Assembly: GCF_000374465.1 (NCBI RefSeq)
Contig: NZ_KB894531.1
Coordinates: forward strand, 1 to 64,000
DNA: 64,000 nt
Direction: 5' to 3'
From: Ahrensia kielensis DSM 5890
Lineage (GTDB): Bacteria; Pseudomonadota; Alphaproteobacteria; Rhizobiales; Rhizobiaceae
Part shown: one piece after another, positions 1 through 9,649 of the stretch
How positions within the stretch are numbered: position 1 is the first letter of the stretch
Layout of the letters: each line of letters starts with the position of its first letter
Notes under the pieces: model-generated
Database searches by the model: none
Told to the model about the DNA's origin: nothing
Seen by the model: only the letters and a program-made list of their open reading frames with translations
Position numbers and translations under genes: made by a program

Positions 1-1907
1 CCAAAATCATCAAGCGCAATGATGACACCAGCCTCTGAAAGGCGCTCCAACACGTGCGTTATCTTAGAATCCGCATCGTCTAAAAATATGTTCTCTACGA
101 CTTCTATTTTCAAATGATGTGGCTGCAAATTGTTGTGCGCCAATGCTTCTAAAACACGCTCAACATAATCCATCGATTGAATACATAAAGAGGAGGCATT
201 GATGCTTATAAAATCAATATCGAGCCCTTTACTTTTCCATTCTGCAAAATCACGGAGCGCAATATCCAAAATAGTTTCATCGACAGCTAAAGCGCTTTTG
301 GGCTCAAACAGAGCATGCCAAAATTTTGCTGGGCCAACGATTGAACCATCCTTATTTTGAATGCGGGCAAGCGCCTCTACGCCTTTTATTCGCTGCGAGC
401 TTAAATCGAATATTGGCTGATAATGCGGAAGCAATCTTCCCTCATGAATTGCCTCTTTCACCAATTCAAATGCTTGTCGTTTTTCTTCAAAAGCTTCGGT
501 TAAGCTTGGATTATAGGTTTCGCAAACACCGCGGCCAGTCTGTTTTGCATGATATAATGCCAGATCGGCCTGCTGCTGAAATTCTTCGCAGGATTGCGTT
601 TCTTGGTATGTTAGAGAAATGCCGATCGACGCACCAACACTAATCTCATGCCCCTCATAGGGCACGGGTAAATTGATCACTTCAATCAATTCAGAAGCCA
701 AATCTTCAGGTTTCAGCATTTCATTTTGCACACCCATAAGGACTGCAAATTCATCCCCGCCAAGGCGTGCGCAGAATGCATTCTCAGGAATGGTATCTTC
801 AATACGCTTGGCGATTGAACAGAGGATCTTGTCACCCGCCAAATGACCAAAGCTATCATTGATATCTTTGAACCCATCGAGATCGATCAAAAGCATTTTG
901 AAATTGCAGTCGTCGTCATCGCTTGATCTTTCAGCCAAACTATCAAGTTTATGCTGGAACGCGAAACGATTGGCGATACCGGTCAAAGTATCAATATGTG
1001 CAGCATCCCATAGCCTCTTGGCATTTTCGTGCTCATCAGTGATATCTTTTATGATGCCGATCAGACACCGCGTTCCATCTTCGCTATATTCAATTTCTCC
1101 AAAACAACGAACACGGCGCTTGTTCCCAAGTGCCGTGATGAAATCACAGTCAATTTCGAAAGGAACACCGTGATCAACACATTTTACTATTTTTTTGACG
1201 AGCCCTGGACGTTCATATTCCGGATAGAAGGAAATAGCATCATCTAAGCTGGGCGGTTCGTTCGTCGTTAGTTCATGTATTGCATATGTCTCAGATGACC
1301 ATTCCGCTATCAATGTATTTGTGTCTAAAGACCACGCGCCAATTTTGGATATTCGCGCTGTTTGAGAAAGAAGCTTACCGCGTTGGCGCGCTTTCATTTC
1401 GAGTGTTTTGGCTTCGTTCTCAGATTGGTGAGCCCGCACTAAAGCAGCAGCGATATTGGCTAGTTTTTTAAGCTGAGCAATCTGTTCTGCGTTGGCAATA
1501 CGCGGCTGCGTATCAATAACGCAAATCGCGGCAATATTAGTTTCCCCATCCAGTGAAATGGGCGCACCTGCATAAAAGCGCACATTTGGCTCACCAATGA
1601 CGAGAGGATTATCTTTGAATCGCTCATCCTTGGTTGCATCATTAACAACCAAAACTTCATCTTGAAGGATAGTGTATTTACAAAAGGAGACTTCACGGCT
1701 GGTATGCTCAATATCAAGCCCGAGATGTGCTTTGAACCATTGAAAATCATCCTCAATGAAGGCAACCACCGACATAGGAGTAGCAAATATTGAACTTGCA
1801 AGTTCAGCAATTGCATCAAACTCCGGCGCTGTACCCGTATTCATGATACCGGTCGCTCTTAGCGCCTCAAGTCGTTCCAACTCGTTTGTCGGATATGGGT
1901 AAGCCAT
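1..1907 (-). CDS. GAF-PAS-GGDEF-EAL cyclic-di-GMP protein (3' end cut by window edge)
   Basis: Predicted cytosolic enzyme of cyclic-di-GMP turnover. The frame is open from the ATG at 1907 to the window edge, about 635 codons, so the C-terminus is missing. A GAF-like sensor domain fills roughly residues 20-170 and a PAS-like domain about 180-310. A GGDEF domain follows with an intact GGDEF motif at residue 383, so cyclase activity is plausible. An EAL domain begins with EAL at residue 511, and the visible part ends at the conserved DDFG. No transmembrane segment or signal peptide is seen. An AAGG ribosome-binding element lies just upstream of the start. Whether the phosphodiesterase is active cannot be judged, because the metal-binding residues after DDFG lie outside the window. 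Confidence 0.93.
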   Translation of the reverse strand, partial: MAYPYPTNELERLEALRATGIMNTGTAPEFDAIAELASSIFATPMSVVAFIEDDFQWFKAHLGLDIEHTSREVSFCKYTILQDEVLVVNDATKDERFKDNPLVIGEPNVRFYAGAPISLDGETNIAAICVIDTQPRIANAEQIAQLKKLANIAAALVRAHQSENEAKTLEMKARQRGKLLSQTARISKIGAWSLDTNTLIAEWSSETYAIHELTTNEPPSLDDAISFYPEYERPGLVKKIVKCVDHGVPFEIDCDFITALGNKRRVRCFGEIEYSEDGTRCLIGIIKDITDEHENAKRLWDAAHIDTLTGIANRFAFQHKLDSLAERSSDDDDCNFKMLLIDLDGFKDINDSFGHLAGDKILCSIAKRIEDTIPENAFCARLGGDEFAVLMGVQNEMLKPEDLASELIEVINLPVPYEGHEISVGASIGISLTYQETQSCEEFQQQADLALYHAKQTGRGVCETYNPSLTEAFEEKRQAFELVKEAIHEGRLLPHYQPIFDLSSQRIKGVEALARIQNKDGSIVGPAKFWHALFEPKSALAVDETILDIALRDFAEWKSKGLDIDFISINASSLCIQSMDYVERVLEALAHNNLQPHHLKIEVVENIFLDDADSKITHVLERLSEAGVIIALDDF

Positions 1908-2115
1908 TCATGGACCTTAGCTTTTAGGGGCAACGATGAAGTAAAAAGCTCACCATCGTTTCCGATTTAAACTAAATCTAACCACATGAACCTTGATATT
2001 TATTTAAACAGGTGATTCGCACGAGTTTTGAAGTGAGTGCGATTTCGCAGTTCGTGCAGCTTCGCAAACGAAAGTTCACTTTATTGCGCATTAAATTGCA
2101 TTTCACATCAACAGC

Positions 2116-2898
2116 TTAGCTATCACCGCGATGTAATTCATCTAAAATAAATTGTTCCGGATCAGCCGTCAAAGACTGATAAAGTTTAAAATGTGACGTA
2201 TCCATGAGGCGCGTTTCGCGTAGTCCCAACCTACCAATTTCCAATAGACGCGCATTGGGTAGCGCCATCAAAATGGGCGAGTGGGTTGCCATGATAATTT
2301 GCGCATTGGCGCCATGATGTATTCTGGTTAAAATACGCAATAGTTCGACTTGCCTACTCGGCGACAATGCGCTTTCTGGCTCATCCATAAAGTATATGCC
2401 TTGGCGTGACATGCGTTCTTCAAAAAAGCGCATGAATCCCTCGCCGTGGCTGGAAGAAAGAAAGTCAGGCGGAGGCCCGCCGCCGGGGTCTTCTCTTGCA
2501 GCATCATCGAGATATCGAGCGACAGAAAAGAACGACTCAGCTTTGAAGAACCAACCATTTGTTACTCTTGGCAACCATGCAGCGCGCAATATTGTGGCAA
2601 GTTCGGAGCCACTTTTGTCTAGTGCATTCGAGTGATCTACGGGCATGTATCCCTTGCCACCGCCAGCTTCATCATAGCCGCATATTGCTGCAATCGCTTC
2701 AATGAGCGTTGATTTTCCAGTTCCATTTTCACCAACAATAATCGTGATCGGCGTCGTGAATTCGAGTTCAAAATTCTGATTTTCGAGCCAAGGCAAATTA
2801 AATGGATAACCGGACTTTCCAACCAGCTTCTCGCGCATGAGCGTCAACTTCTTCAAATATGGTGAAGGTAGCTTCGTTCCAGATTTTCGTTTCGCCAT
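2116..2898 (-). CDS. AAA-family ATPase (AAA_21/ABC-like)
   Basis: A 260-residue soluble ATPase of the stand-alone ABC/SMC-like AAA_21 type. Walker A is GENGTGKST at residues 56-64. A SHGEGF signature-like segment lies at 150-155, Walker B with DEPE at 172-175, and the switch histidine in THSP at 206. The ATPase core takes up nearly the whole protein and there is no membrane domain, so it is not a transporter subunit by itself. The gene stands alone, with 207 bp to the GGDEF/EAL gene and 91 bp to the flavoprotein gene. No partner nuclease or toxin gene is adjacent. The biological role is unknown. Confidence 0.85.
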   Translation of the reverse strand: MAKRKSGTKLPSPYLKKLTLMREKLVGKSGYPFNLPWLENQNFELEFTTPITIIVGENGTGKSTLIEAIAAICGYDEAGGGKGYMPVDHSNALDKSGSELATILRAAWLPRVTNGWFFKAESFFSVARYLDDAAREDPGGGPPPDFLSSSHGEGFMRFFEERMSRQGIYFMDEPESALSPSRQVELLRILTRIHHGANAQIIMATHSPILMALPNARLLEIGRLGLRETRLMDTSHFKLYQSLTADPEQFILDELHRGDS

Positions 2899-2989
2899 TG
2901 CTGCACTTTCGCGTTTAAACCATTAAGACTATCGCTTTACGTTGAACTTGATTTGCTGCACATCACCATAGAACACCCACCGCCAATTG

Positions 2990-4180
2990 TTAGACAGATT
3001 GGCCCGCCGCGTAACCCGATGACCATGCCCATTGGAAATTATGCCCGCCAAGGTGTCCTGTAACATCGACAACTTCACCGATGAAATATAGCCCTGACAC
3101 CGACTTTGCCTCCATCGTTTTTTGCGACAATTCAGCGGTCGAAACGCCTCCCAGTGTCACTTCCGCAGTGCGGTAGCCCTCTGTGCCGCCGGGCATAAAG
3201 GGATGTCTATGGATATAATCTTCACAAATCTGAATGGTCTTTTTAGATAGGTCGGCCAGCTTTTGTTCGCGCATGCCGAGATGCTCGACAATGTGCTGCG
3301 AAAATCTTTTCGGCAAGAAATCTGACAACAGGTTTGCAATTGTCGCCTTTGGTCTTTCATGGCGTGCTTTTGTAAGTTCCTCCGCGACATTTATCTTTGG
3401 CAACATATTGATTTCAACTGTGCCGCCTTCGCGCCAAAAGGATGAAATCTGCAATATTGCAGGCCCGCTTAACCCGCGATGGGTGATAAGCATTGCTTCT
3501 TCAAAACGGGTTTTTGCAACCGTCACCCGTACATCCATCGCAACGCCAGACAGTTTACTCCATGCTTCTGCAATGTCTGATGTATAGGTGAAAGGAACGA
3601 GCGCAGGACGCGGTACAACGATATCCAGCCCAAACTGTGCCGCGATGTCATAGCCAAGGCCTGTCGCTCCCATTTTGGGAATGGACCTGCCGCCAGTTGC
3701 GACAACTAGGCTTTGCCCATTCAAAACACCTTCACTTGTTTCAACACTAAAACCGTCTTCGGTTTTGGAAATGTGCTCAATACTTGTTTCCAGCCAAAGC
3801 TCGGCCTTGGCTGCGGCCATTTCCACAAGCAACATCTTGATAATATCTTTAGCTGAATTATCGCAGAATAGCTGACCAAGTGTTTTCTCATGAAATGCTA
3901 TCTTGTGACGCTTAACAAGCGCAATGAAATCGGCACTTGAATAATTGCTCAATGCAGATTTGCAAAAATGCGGGTTCTGAGAAAGAAAGTTCTTCGGGCT
4001 GGAATGAAGATTAGTAAAGTTGCACCTGCCACCGCCTGAAATACGGATTTTTTCAGCCGGTGCTTTAGCATGATCTACGACGAGAACACGGCGTCCGCGT
4101 TTGCCCGCTTCGATCGCGCACATCAATCCAGCTGCACCGCCGCCCAGTACAATCACGTCATAATTGTTTATATTTTTCAT
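2990..4180 (-). CDS. HI0933-family FAD-dependent oxidoreductase (YhiN/BaiN-like)
   Basis: A 396-residue flavoprotein of the HI0933 family. The dinucleotide-binding glycine motif GGGAAG lies at residues 13-18, and the family hallmark SGGGRCN spans about 48-54. The end carries the expected FAD contact near GGHNFQWAWSSG. Family members are flavin oxidoreductases of poorly defined substrate; related proteins act on bile-acid enones or NADH. Length is normal for the family. It is divergent from uppP with about 147 bp between the starts, so the two genes could have back-to-back promoters. No signal peptide; cytosolic. Confidence 0.9.
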   Translation of the reverse strand: MKNINNYDVIVLGGGAAGLMCAIEAGKRGRRVLVVDHAKAPAEKIRISGGGRCNFTNLHSSPKNFLSQNPHFCKSALSNYSSADFIALVKRHKIAFHEKTLGQLFCDNSAKDIIKMLLVEMAAAKAELWLETSIEHISKTEDGFSVETSEGVLNGQSLVVATGGRSIPKMGATGLGYDIAAQFGLDIVVPRPALVPFTYTSDIAEAWSKLSGVAMDVRVTVAKTRFEEAMLITHRGLSGPAILQISSFWREGGTVEINMLPKINVAEELTKARHERPKATIANLLSDFLPKRFSQHIVEHLGMREQKLADLSKKTIQICEDYIHRHPFMPGGTEGYRTAEVTLGGVSTAELSQKTMEAKSVSGLYFIGEVVDVTGHLGGHNFQWAWSSGYAAGQSV

Positions 4181-4327
4181 AATAGGTCATTACGACGACA
4201 TTTCTTAAAAAGCGACTGTAGGATTGAGCAAAAACGCTCTCGAACCAATGACCATTGGAAATATTAGTCGCTTATTTAGAACTTGCCGTCTATTGGATGC
4301 AAGCAAAGCTAAATTTGGGATTAGATC

Positions 4328-5134
4328 ATGGCCGATCAGACAATAGTTCAAGCGCTGCTCTTAGGTGTTTTAGAAGGGCTCACAGAGTTTATACCTGTCT
4401 CTTCTACCGGACATATTCTGTTAGCAGGCCACTTTTTAGGTTTTGATTCAACAGGCAAGACGTTCGAAGTTCTCATTCAAGTCGGCGCTATTCTAGCAAT
4501 ATTATCGGTCTATGCCGCGCGGCTATGGAAAATAACAACGGACCTTCCATCCGATACTAAAACGCAGCGCTTTGTCGCCGGAATTTTGCTCGCCTTTTTA
4601 CCAGCAGCTGTTATCGGCGGGTTGGCGCATGGATTTATCAAGACAATTTTGTTTGAATCTCCAATGACGATTTGTATCGCACTGCTTGTTGGCGGTGTGA
4701 TTTTGCTTTGGATCGATAAGCTACCGCTCAAACCAAAATATAATAACATCATGGAATACCCGCCTTCGCTTTGCTTTAAAATCGGCCTTTGCCAGTGTCT
4801 TGCTATGATTCCGGGCACATCACGCTCTGGCGCAACAATTGCAGGTGCATTGCTGATGGGGACCGACAAGCGATCGGCGGCAGAATTTTCTTTCTTTCTT
4901 GCCATGCCGACAATGGCTGGTGCCTTCGCGCTTGATCTTTATAAAAACTATGATTTGCTAACTGCCGATGACATAACCTTGATTGTTGCGGGCTTTATTA
5001 CCGCCTTTATTTCTGCTGTGATTGTTGTGCGCTATTTGCTCGACTATGTATCCAAGCACGGTTTTGCTCTTTTTGCATGGTGGCGTATATTTATCGGAAC
5101 TGCAGGCCTTATCGGACTTTGGCTGGTCGGCTAA
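4328..5134 (+). CDS. uppP: Undecaprenyl-diphosphatase UppP
   Basis: An integral inner-membrane phosphatase of 268 residues that recycles undecaprenyl diphosphate to the monophosphate lipid carrier for peptidoglycan synthesis and gives bacitracin resistance. Visible family motifs are the (E/Q)xxxE segment with E16 and E20, the following PVSSTGH with H29, and the PGTSRSG phosphate-binding loop near residue 160. Several hydrophobic helices span the remainder and length is typical. Its stop overlaps that of the convergent TauE-type gene by a couple of bases, so there is no intergenic terminator between the two. Confidence 0.96.
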   Translation: MADQTIVQALLLGVLEGLTEFIPVSSTGHILLAGHFLGFDSTGKTFEVLIQVGAILAILSVYAARLWKITTDLPSDTKTQRFVAGILLAFLPAAVIGGLAHGFIKTILFESPMTICIALLVGGVILLWIDKLPLKPKYNNIMEYPPSLCFKIGLCQCLAMIPGTSRSGATIAGALLMGTDKRSAAEFSFFLAMPTMAGAFALDLYKNYDLLTADDITLIVAGFITAFISAVIVVRYLLDYVSKHGFALFAWWRIFIGTAGLIGLWLVG

Positions 5135-5895
5135 AATCCAAGACCACGACGGATCATATCAAGCGCCAAGAGCGTAACGCCGATTTTGAAAATGGTACGA
5201 AACAGACCTTCCTCCATGACGCCTAAAAGCTTGCCGCCACTGATTGTGCCCAGATAACCGGTGAGCATCATCGTCATGATCAAAGGCAGCCATTGTGCGA
5301 AGGCAAAGCCAAAGAAACCGAACGCTGCGACCTTTAACGCATGCTGAATGGTCATCGCCGCAGCTGAGTTGGCGATCAATTGTTTGCGTTCATCAAAAGT
5401 CTTAGCCAATAGCGCAACAACCAGAGGACCGCTTGCGCCAAGAAACATCGTCAATATTGTTGTGATAAAGCCGCCAATACCAATCGTGGTTATCGAGCTA
5501 CTGATTGATTTGGGCAATGTCGCCCACGTCACGAGCAGGATGAAGGCCCCCAGCATTAGTTTGAGCACGGCTTCGGGTATAGCGAAAACCAATGAGCCGC
5601 CCAACAATGCGCCAAGCACAGCGCCTAGCATAAAGAACAGCAGAACACGCTTATTTAAGAACATGCGCATACGCCACATGCGCCCCGTATTTGATCCCAA
5701 TTGAACAAGGCCGTGCACAGGAATAAGGGACGTAACCGGCATCAAAGTGCCCATGAGCGCTAACATGGCAACGCCGCCACCGACGCCAAAGGCGGCGGTA
5801 ATTGCTGATGTAAAAAAGCTTGCTGTAATCAAAAGCACAGCGGACGCTATGCTTAGACTATCCGGTATCAGATGAGCTAGTTCAGGTAGCTGCAT
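5131..5895 (-). CDS. TauE/SafE-family sulfite-exporter-like membrane protein
   Basis: A polytopic membrane protein of about 254 residues in the TauE/SafE (DUF81) family. These are putative anion or organosulfonate exporters with two repeats of four helices. The glycine-rich AFGVGGG segment of the first repeat and a degenerate second repeat (FLGASGP) can be seen. The reading frame extends back to a TTG at 5910. I prefer the ATG at 5895, which has GGTGG in the ribosome-binding position. The gene lies 17 bp after the NDUFA9-like gene and may share its transcript. The substrate cannot be deduced. Confidence 0.85.
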   Translation of the reverse strand: MQLPELAHLIPDSLSIASAVLLITASFFTSAITAAFGVGGGVAMLALMGTLMPVTSLIPVHGLVQLGSNTGRMWRMRMFLNKRVLLFFMLGAVLGALLGGSLVFAIPEAVLKLMLGAFILLVTWATLPKSISSSITTIGIGGFITTILTMFLGASGPLVVALLAKTFDERKQLIANSAAAMTIQHALKVAAFGFFGFAFAQWLPLIMTMMLTGYLGTISGGKLLGVMEEGLFRTIFKIGVTLLALDMIRRGLGF

Positions 5896-5912
5896 GTTGG
5901 CAGCCACCAATT

Positions 5913-6902
5913 TTAGCTATCTTTGGATATCGCATTAGGATTGCGGAATTGGCCTGTCTCGCGAAAGCGCCAAAGATAGGTTGGCAAAATCGCATCAACA
6001 CTTGATGGCTTGATACCCATTGCTTCTAGCGTGCGCTCTTGCGCTTTAGCGTCAGCCGATACGACATTATCCGTTTCAAGCAAGATAACCTGATCTTTTG
6101 TTAGAAGTGGGTTTGGCAACATGCCGAGAATTGCACCCTTGAGGCGTGCAATAGCCCATGGCACAGTCGCCAAAATACGCTTGCGCTCGACGACTTTAAG
6201 CACTTCTTCCATGCATTGTTTGAAGCTCATCACTTCTGGGCCACCCAGTTCATAAATCTGGCCGCCCTTCAATTCGCCGTCAATGGCCTTAGCAATCGCT
6301 TCGGCCACGTCGATCACATAGACCGGCTGGAATTTCGTATGGCCGCCGCCAATGAGAGGCAGAACAGGTGAATAGCGTGCGAGATTTGCAAATTGGTTGA
6401 AGAAATTATCTTCTGGGCCAAAAATGATTGATGGGCGCATAATGATCGCCTTGTCGCCCAGTGCATCCATCACAGCTTTTTCGCCGCGTGCCTTGGTGCG
6501 GGCATAATCAGCATTGCTGTTCTCATCGGCACCAATAGCCGAGATGTGTACGAGCGGAATATCACGCTGAGCACAGCTTTGCGCGACTGCCTTTGCGCCA
6601 AACTCCTGCACAGCATTAAAGTTTTGCTTGCCGCTTTCAAACAAAATACCAACAAGGTTTACAGCCGCATCTGCACCATCAAGCGCGCGCTCAACCGACC
6701 AGCGATGACGCAAGTTTGCTTGCACGGCTGCAATCTGTCCAACATCACCAAGGGGCTGAAGGTGCCCAGCAAGGTCTGGCCTGCGCACGGCGGCGCGTAC
6801 GCGATATCCACGCTTTGCTAGCGCGCGCGTTACATGACGACCAAGAAAGCCAGAAGCACCAAAGACGGTGATGATTTTAGGGCTGCGGGATGAGTTTGAC
6901 AT
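5913..6902 (-). CDS. Complex I NDUFA9-type NAD(P)-binding protein (atypical SDR)
   Basis: A 329-residue atypical short-chain dehydrogenase with a Rossmann glycine motif GASGFLG near residues 15-21. It belongs to the NDUFA9-like group, which in alphaproteobacteria occurs as an accessory or assembly protein related to the mitochondrial complex I 39-kDa subunit. The catalytic YxxxK is replaced by a YARTK-like stretch, as expected for an NAD(P)H-binding structural member. A good ribosome-binding site (CGGAGAA) precedes the ATG. No nuo genes are in the window. Probably membrane-associated through complex I, as inferred from the family. Confidence 0.87.
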   Translation of the reverse strand: MSNSSRSPKIITVFGASGFLGRHVTRALAKRGYRVRAAVRRPDLAGHLQPLGDVGQIAAVQANLRHRWSVERALDGADAAVNLVGILFESGKQNFNAVQEFGAKAVAQSCAQRDIPLVHISAIGADENSNADYARTKARGEKAVMDALGDKAIIMRPSIIFGPEDNFFNQFANLARYSPVLPLIGGGHTKFQPVYVIDVAEAIAKAIDGELKGGQIYELGGPEVMSFKQCMEEVLKVVERKRILATVPWAIARLKGAILGMLPNPLLTKDQVILLETDNVVSADAKAQERTLEAMGIKPSSVDAILPTYLWRFRETGQFRNPNAISKDS

Positions 6903-7011
6903 TTTATTCTCCGAAAACGCGGCATAAAGCCACCGGATTAAACCAGTTAATGCTGTCTAATGAAGATTGTCTAGGATTTGAAGCACAAAGTCGATTTTCA
7001 ATGACAAGTAT

Positions 7012-7052
7012 TTATAAAAAAACCGGCGAGAATGATAATTCTCGCCGGTTTT
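7012..7052 (-). terminator. Strong intrinsic terminator after the kbp-like gene
   Basis: A perfect 15-bp inverted repeat (7019-7033 and 7038-7052) with a 4-base loop. On the minus strand it is followed by a run of T residues. It lies just past the stop of the LysM/BON gene, where an intrinsic terminator is expected. Confidence 0.88.
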
Positions 7053-7067
7053 CAATGTTTTTAGAAA

Positions 7068-7577
7068 TTAAGCTGCGTCAATTTCTGGAATGCGAAGCAC
7101 CTGACCTGGATAAATTTTATCTGGGTGAGAAAGCATTGGCTTGTTTGCTTCGAAAATTATCTGATACTTATTTGCAGTGCCGTACATTTTTTTCGAAACA
7201 GCCGACAAAGTATCGCCTTTTTCAACGGTGTGAAAACGAGGCGTTTTTGCAGGTTCAGCAGAAGCAATTACACTATTGATATCGACGCTGCTGTCGAGTT
7301 TCATTCCGCTTGATGGAATGCTAACTTTCAGCTCGGAAGCTTCAACTTTAGACACACCGAGCGTATTGCCGATTGCGACCACTGCTTTTTCAAAGATTGA
7401 TTGATCTTCAACCGCACCGCGAATGATCGCAGTATCGCCCTTCATTTCAATCTGAACAGCGTCTGTGCCGAGCTTGTGTGAATCGAGTTCTTTTTTCAAC
7501 TCTTGTGCATTATCAGCATCGTCATCGCCAAAGCCCAGCTTTTTGCCAGCACTCTTTACAAAATCAAATAGACCCAT
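7068..7577 (-). CDS. kbp: BON-LysM protein, Kbp/YgaU family
   Basis: A 169-residue soluble protein with a BON domain (about residues 25-90) and a C-terminal LysM domain (about 118-165). It closely follows the layout of E. coli Kbp (YgaU), which binds potassium in the cytoplasm: an MGLFDFVKSAGKKLG-type amino terminus and a VEKGDTLSAVSKKMYG LysM start. The frame continues 36 codons further upstream, but the ATG at 7577 is preceded by GGAGGAAC and gives the family's normal N-terminus. No signal peptide is seen, so the LysM domain need not bind cell wall. The K+ role is inferred from the family only. Confidence 0.92.
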   Translation of the reverse strand: MGLFDFVKSAGKKLGFGDDDADNAQELKKELDSHKLGTDAVQIEMKGDTAIIRGAVEDQSIFEKAVVAIGNTLGVSKVEASELKVSIPSSGMKLDSSVDINSVIASAEPAKTPRFHTVEKGDTLSAVSKKMYGTANKYQIIFEANKPMLSHPDKIYPGQVLRIPEIDAA

Positions 7578-7685
7578 TTTAGTTCCTCCGTGAAAAATCA
7601 CTGTTTTTGCTTTCTGATATTTATGAAATAGAAAGCTGACATAACAATAGCAAGACATTAGGTCGTGCTTCTGCGTGAAAAGCAA

Positions 7686-7997
7686 ATGATAGACCTACCT
7701 TTACCGCTTATCGCCAGCGCTACGGCTCATTATTTAATCTGTATTTGGCTGATTACATTTTTTACTTTCTGGCTCGATAAAGAACGCTCGCGCAATCAAA
7801 ACGCACGGCGCATTCCAGAGCGAACATTGCTACAATTATCACTGTTTGGCGGGTGGCCAGCAGCACTTTTAGCGCGCCATTTGCTTCGCCACAAAACAGT
7901 CAAACAACCATTTTCCACTTATTTGGATATTATCGTCATCGTAGAAATCATGATTATAGTAGGCTTTTCAACCTATTACCTGTCCTCAACGCAATAG
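7686..7997 (+). CDS. DUF1294 small membrane protein
   Basis: A 103-residue protein with three hydrophobic segments. The DUF1294 hallmark, a WPAALLARHLLRHKTVK-type segment followed by a PFSTYL stretch, is seen in the second half. Function is unknown for the family. An in-frame GTG lies at 7665; I chose the ATG at 7686, which has a GAAAAG ribosome-binding element upstream. It is divergent from the kbp-like gene with about 108 bp between starts. Confidence 0.8.
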   Translation: MIDLPLPLIASATAHYLICIWLITFFTFWLDKERSRNQNARRIPERTLLQLSLFGGWPAALLARHLLRHKTVKQPFSTYLDIIVIVEIMIIVGFSTYYLSSTQ

Positions 7998-8067
7998 CGA
8001 TAAAGCGCTCTAGCCTCGGCACCAATCACAAACTTAATGCTCTTGCGATTTACCCAAATATGAAGCA

Positions 8068-8093
8068 GTGTGTTAAATATGAATTTAACACAC
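8068..8093. promoter_or_regulatory. Perfect 11-bp inverted repeat over the iclR-type start codon
   Basis: Arms GTGTGTTAAAT (8068-8078) and ATTTAACACAC (8083-8093) are exact complements around a 4-base spacer that includes the ATG at 8079. Length and symmetry fit a dimeric regulator site. Its position over the initiation codon suggests autoregulation by the IclR protein, which is inference. Confidence 0.65.
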
Positions 8094-8873
8094 AATCCTC
8101 AGCAAGCGTCTGCTCCAAAAGACAGCGCCCAATATTCTGCACCGGCCTTGAGCAAAGGTCTGCGTGTGCTGGAATATTTGAGTGATTGCGGCGGGCCATC
8201 CACAACCCAAGAAATTGCAAAAGAACTCAATGTCACGCGCAATGAAATATTCCGCGTAATCGCTGTTTTGGAGATGGAAGGGTACCTACTGAAAGCAGGA
8301 ACACCGCAAGGATATGTGATTTCAGGCCGACTGCTTGAGTTGGGGCTGAAAGAACCTCAGATAAATGATATTTTCGAAGTCGTTTCACCTCTTGCTGATA
8401 ATTTGACCAAAACAACTGGCGTGCCTTGCCAACTTGTCTTTGCTAGCCGCGACGAAATGATTGTCATCAGGCGGTGGGAACCGAAGGACCGCTTGTCTAT
8501 TTCAGTTCCCGTTGGCTCACGGCGCGATTTGGAGGTTACAGCTTCTGGTATTGCGATGCTGTGTTCAATGAGTGCGGAAGAATTGAGCAGAACTTCAGAT
8601 GAGATTCAAAAGAGAAATCCATCCTTTTCGCAAGATGAACTCAGCACGTATCGAAGCGACTTACAAATTCATGGCTATCTGAAATTCAATAGCCGGTTAA
8701 TGGATAGCGTCATTGATGTTTCCGCTCCTCTTGTATCAAAATCTGGACAAGTGATCGGCGCGCTCACCGTTCCTTATACAAACAATGCAACTTGCGAATG
8801 CACAATTACGGAAATTGGCTGCATGCTATCTGAGATTTCAAAACATGTATCGCGCCAATTGATACGAAGCTAA
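8079..8873 (+). CDS. IclR-family transcriptional regulator
   Basis: A DNA-binding regulator of about 264 residues. A winged helix-turn-helix (about residues 25-80, with STTQEIAKELNVTRNEIFRV) precedes the C-terminal IclR effector domain, which ends in the expected cysteine-containing segment. It starts an apparent operon: the SDR gene follows after 16 bp and the FAH gene 13 bp later. It probably controls sugar-acid catabolism in response to a small acid. An in-frame GTG at 8070 is an alternative start. The ribosome-binding site is weak and the start codon lies inside the inverted repeat. Confidence 0.93.
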   Translation: MNLTHNPQQASAPKDSAQYSAPALSKGLRVLEYLSDCGGPSTTQEIAKELNVTRNEIFRVIAVLEMEGYLLKAGTPQGYVISGRLLELGLKEPQINDIFEVVSPLADNLTKTTGVPCQLVFASRDEMIVIRRWEPKDRLSISVPVGSRRDLEVTASGIAMLCSMSAEELSRTSDEIQKRNPSFSQDELSTYRSDLQIHGYLKFNSRLMDSVIDVSAPLVSKSGQVIGALTVPYTNNATCECTITEIGCMLSEISKHVSRQLIRS

Positions 8874-8889
8874 TAGGTGGAAATATACC

Positions 8890-9636
8890 ATGACAAACAA
8901 AAACGAACTTGATGGAAAAACCTGCTTAATCACAGCTGCGGGTCAAGGAATTGGCCGCGCAACAGTGGAGGCCTTTAGCCGCGCGGGAGCTACAGTTATT
9001 GCTGCCGACATTAACTCGCAATTGCTTGAGGAGTTATCTGCATTAGACAATGTCACGGCTCTTAATTTGGATGTGACGGACAAGCGCGCCGTTGATGATG
9101 CAATGGCAAAAATCGGTACTCTTGATGTGCTGTTTAATTGCGCAGGGTTTGTTCACGCAGGCACGATACTCGATTGCAGCGAAGATGATTGGGACTTCTC
9201 ATTTAATTTGAACACGAAATCGATGTACCGCCTTTGCCGACATGTTCTGCCGAATATGATTGAGAACGGTGGCGGCTCGATCATCAACATGTCGTCAGTT
9301 GCGTCGTCGATTAAAGGTGTTCCAAACCGTTTTGCCTATTGCGCAACGAAAGCTGCCGTTATCGGACTTACAAAAGCAATTGCTGCTGATTTTATTACAA
9401 AGGGCATTCGCTGCAACGCTATTTGCCCAGGAACTGTTGAAAGCCCTTCTTTGCACGAGCGACTGCGCTCGACAGGCAACTATGAACAGGCCATGAAAGA
9501 TTTTATAGCCCGCCAACCGATTGGCAGGGTAGGCAAACCAGAAGAAATTGCATCTCTTGCCCTTTATCTAGCAAGCGATGCCAGCGCATTTACAACGGGA
9601 CAAACACACATCATTGACGGTGGTTGGTCCAACTAA
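8890..9636 (+). CDS. SDR dehydrogenase, probable 2-keto-3-deoxy-L-fuconate dehydrogenase paralogue
   Basis: A classical short-chain dehydrogenase of 248 residues with the glycine motif AAGQGIGRA near residue 18, NCAG near 90, a catalytic serine in SSVASSIKG and YCATKAA as the YxxxK motif. It closely resembles the SDR at 21857-22588 in the fucose-type locus; the GVPNR and CPGTVESPSL segments are shared. That similarity and the adjacent FAH gene suggest NAD-dependent oxidation of a 2-keto-3-deoxy sugar acid to the 2,4-diketo acid. The exact substrate is not proven. GGTGGAAA precedes the ATG. Confidence 0.88.
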   Translation: MTNKNELDGKTCLITAAGQGIGRATVEAFSRAGATVIAADINSQLLEELSALDNVTALNLDVTDKRAVDDAMAKIGTLDVLFNCAGFVHAGTILDCSEDDWDFSFNLNTKSMYRLCRHVLPNMIENGGGSIINMSSVASSIKGVPNRFAYCATKAAVIGLTKAIAADFITKGIRCNAICPGTVESPSLHERLRSTGNYEQAMKDFIARQPIGRVGKPEEIASLALYLASDASAFTTGQTHIIDGGWSN

Positions 9637-9649
9637 CGGGTAGGGAAAA

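Noticed and set aside
1460-1819. Open frame on the minus strand inside the first gene
   Set aside because: It is out of frame with the GAF-PAS-GGDEF-EAL reading frame, whose motifs continue without a break across this region.
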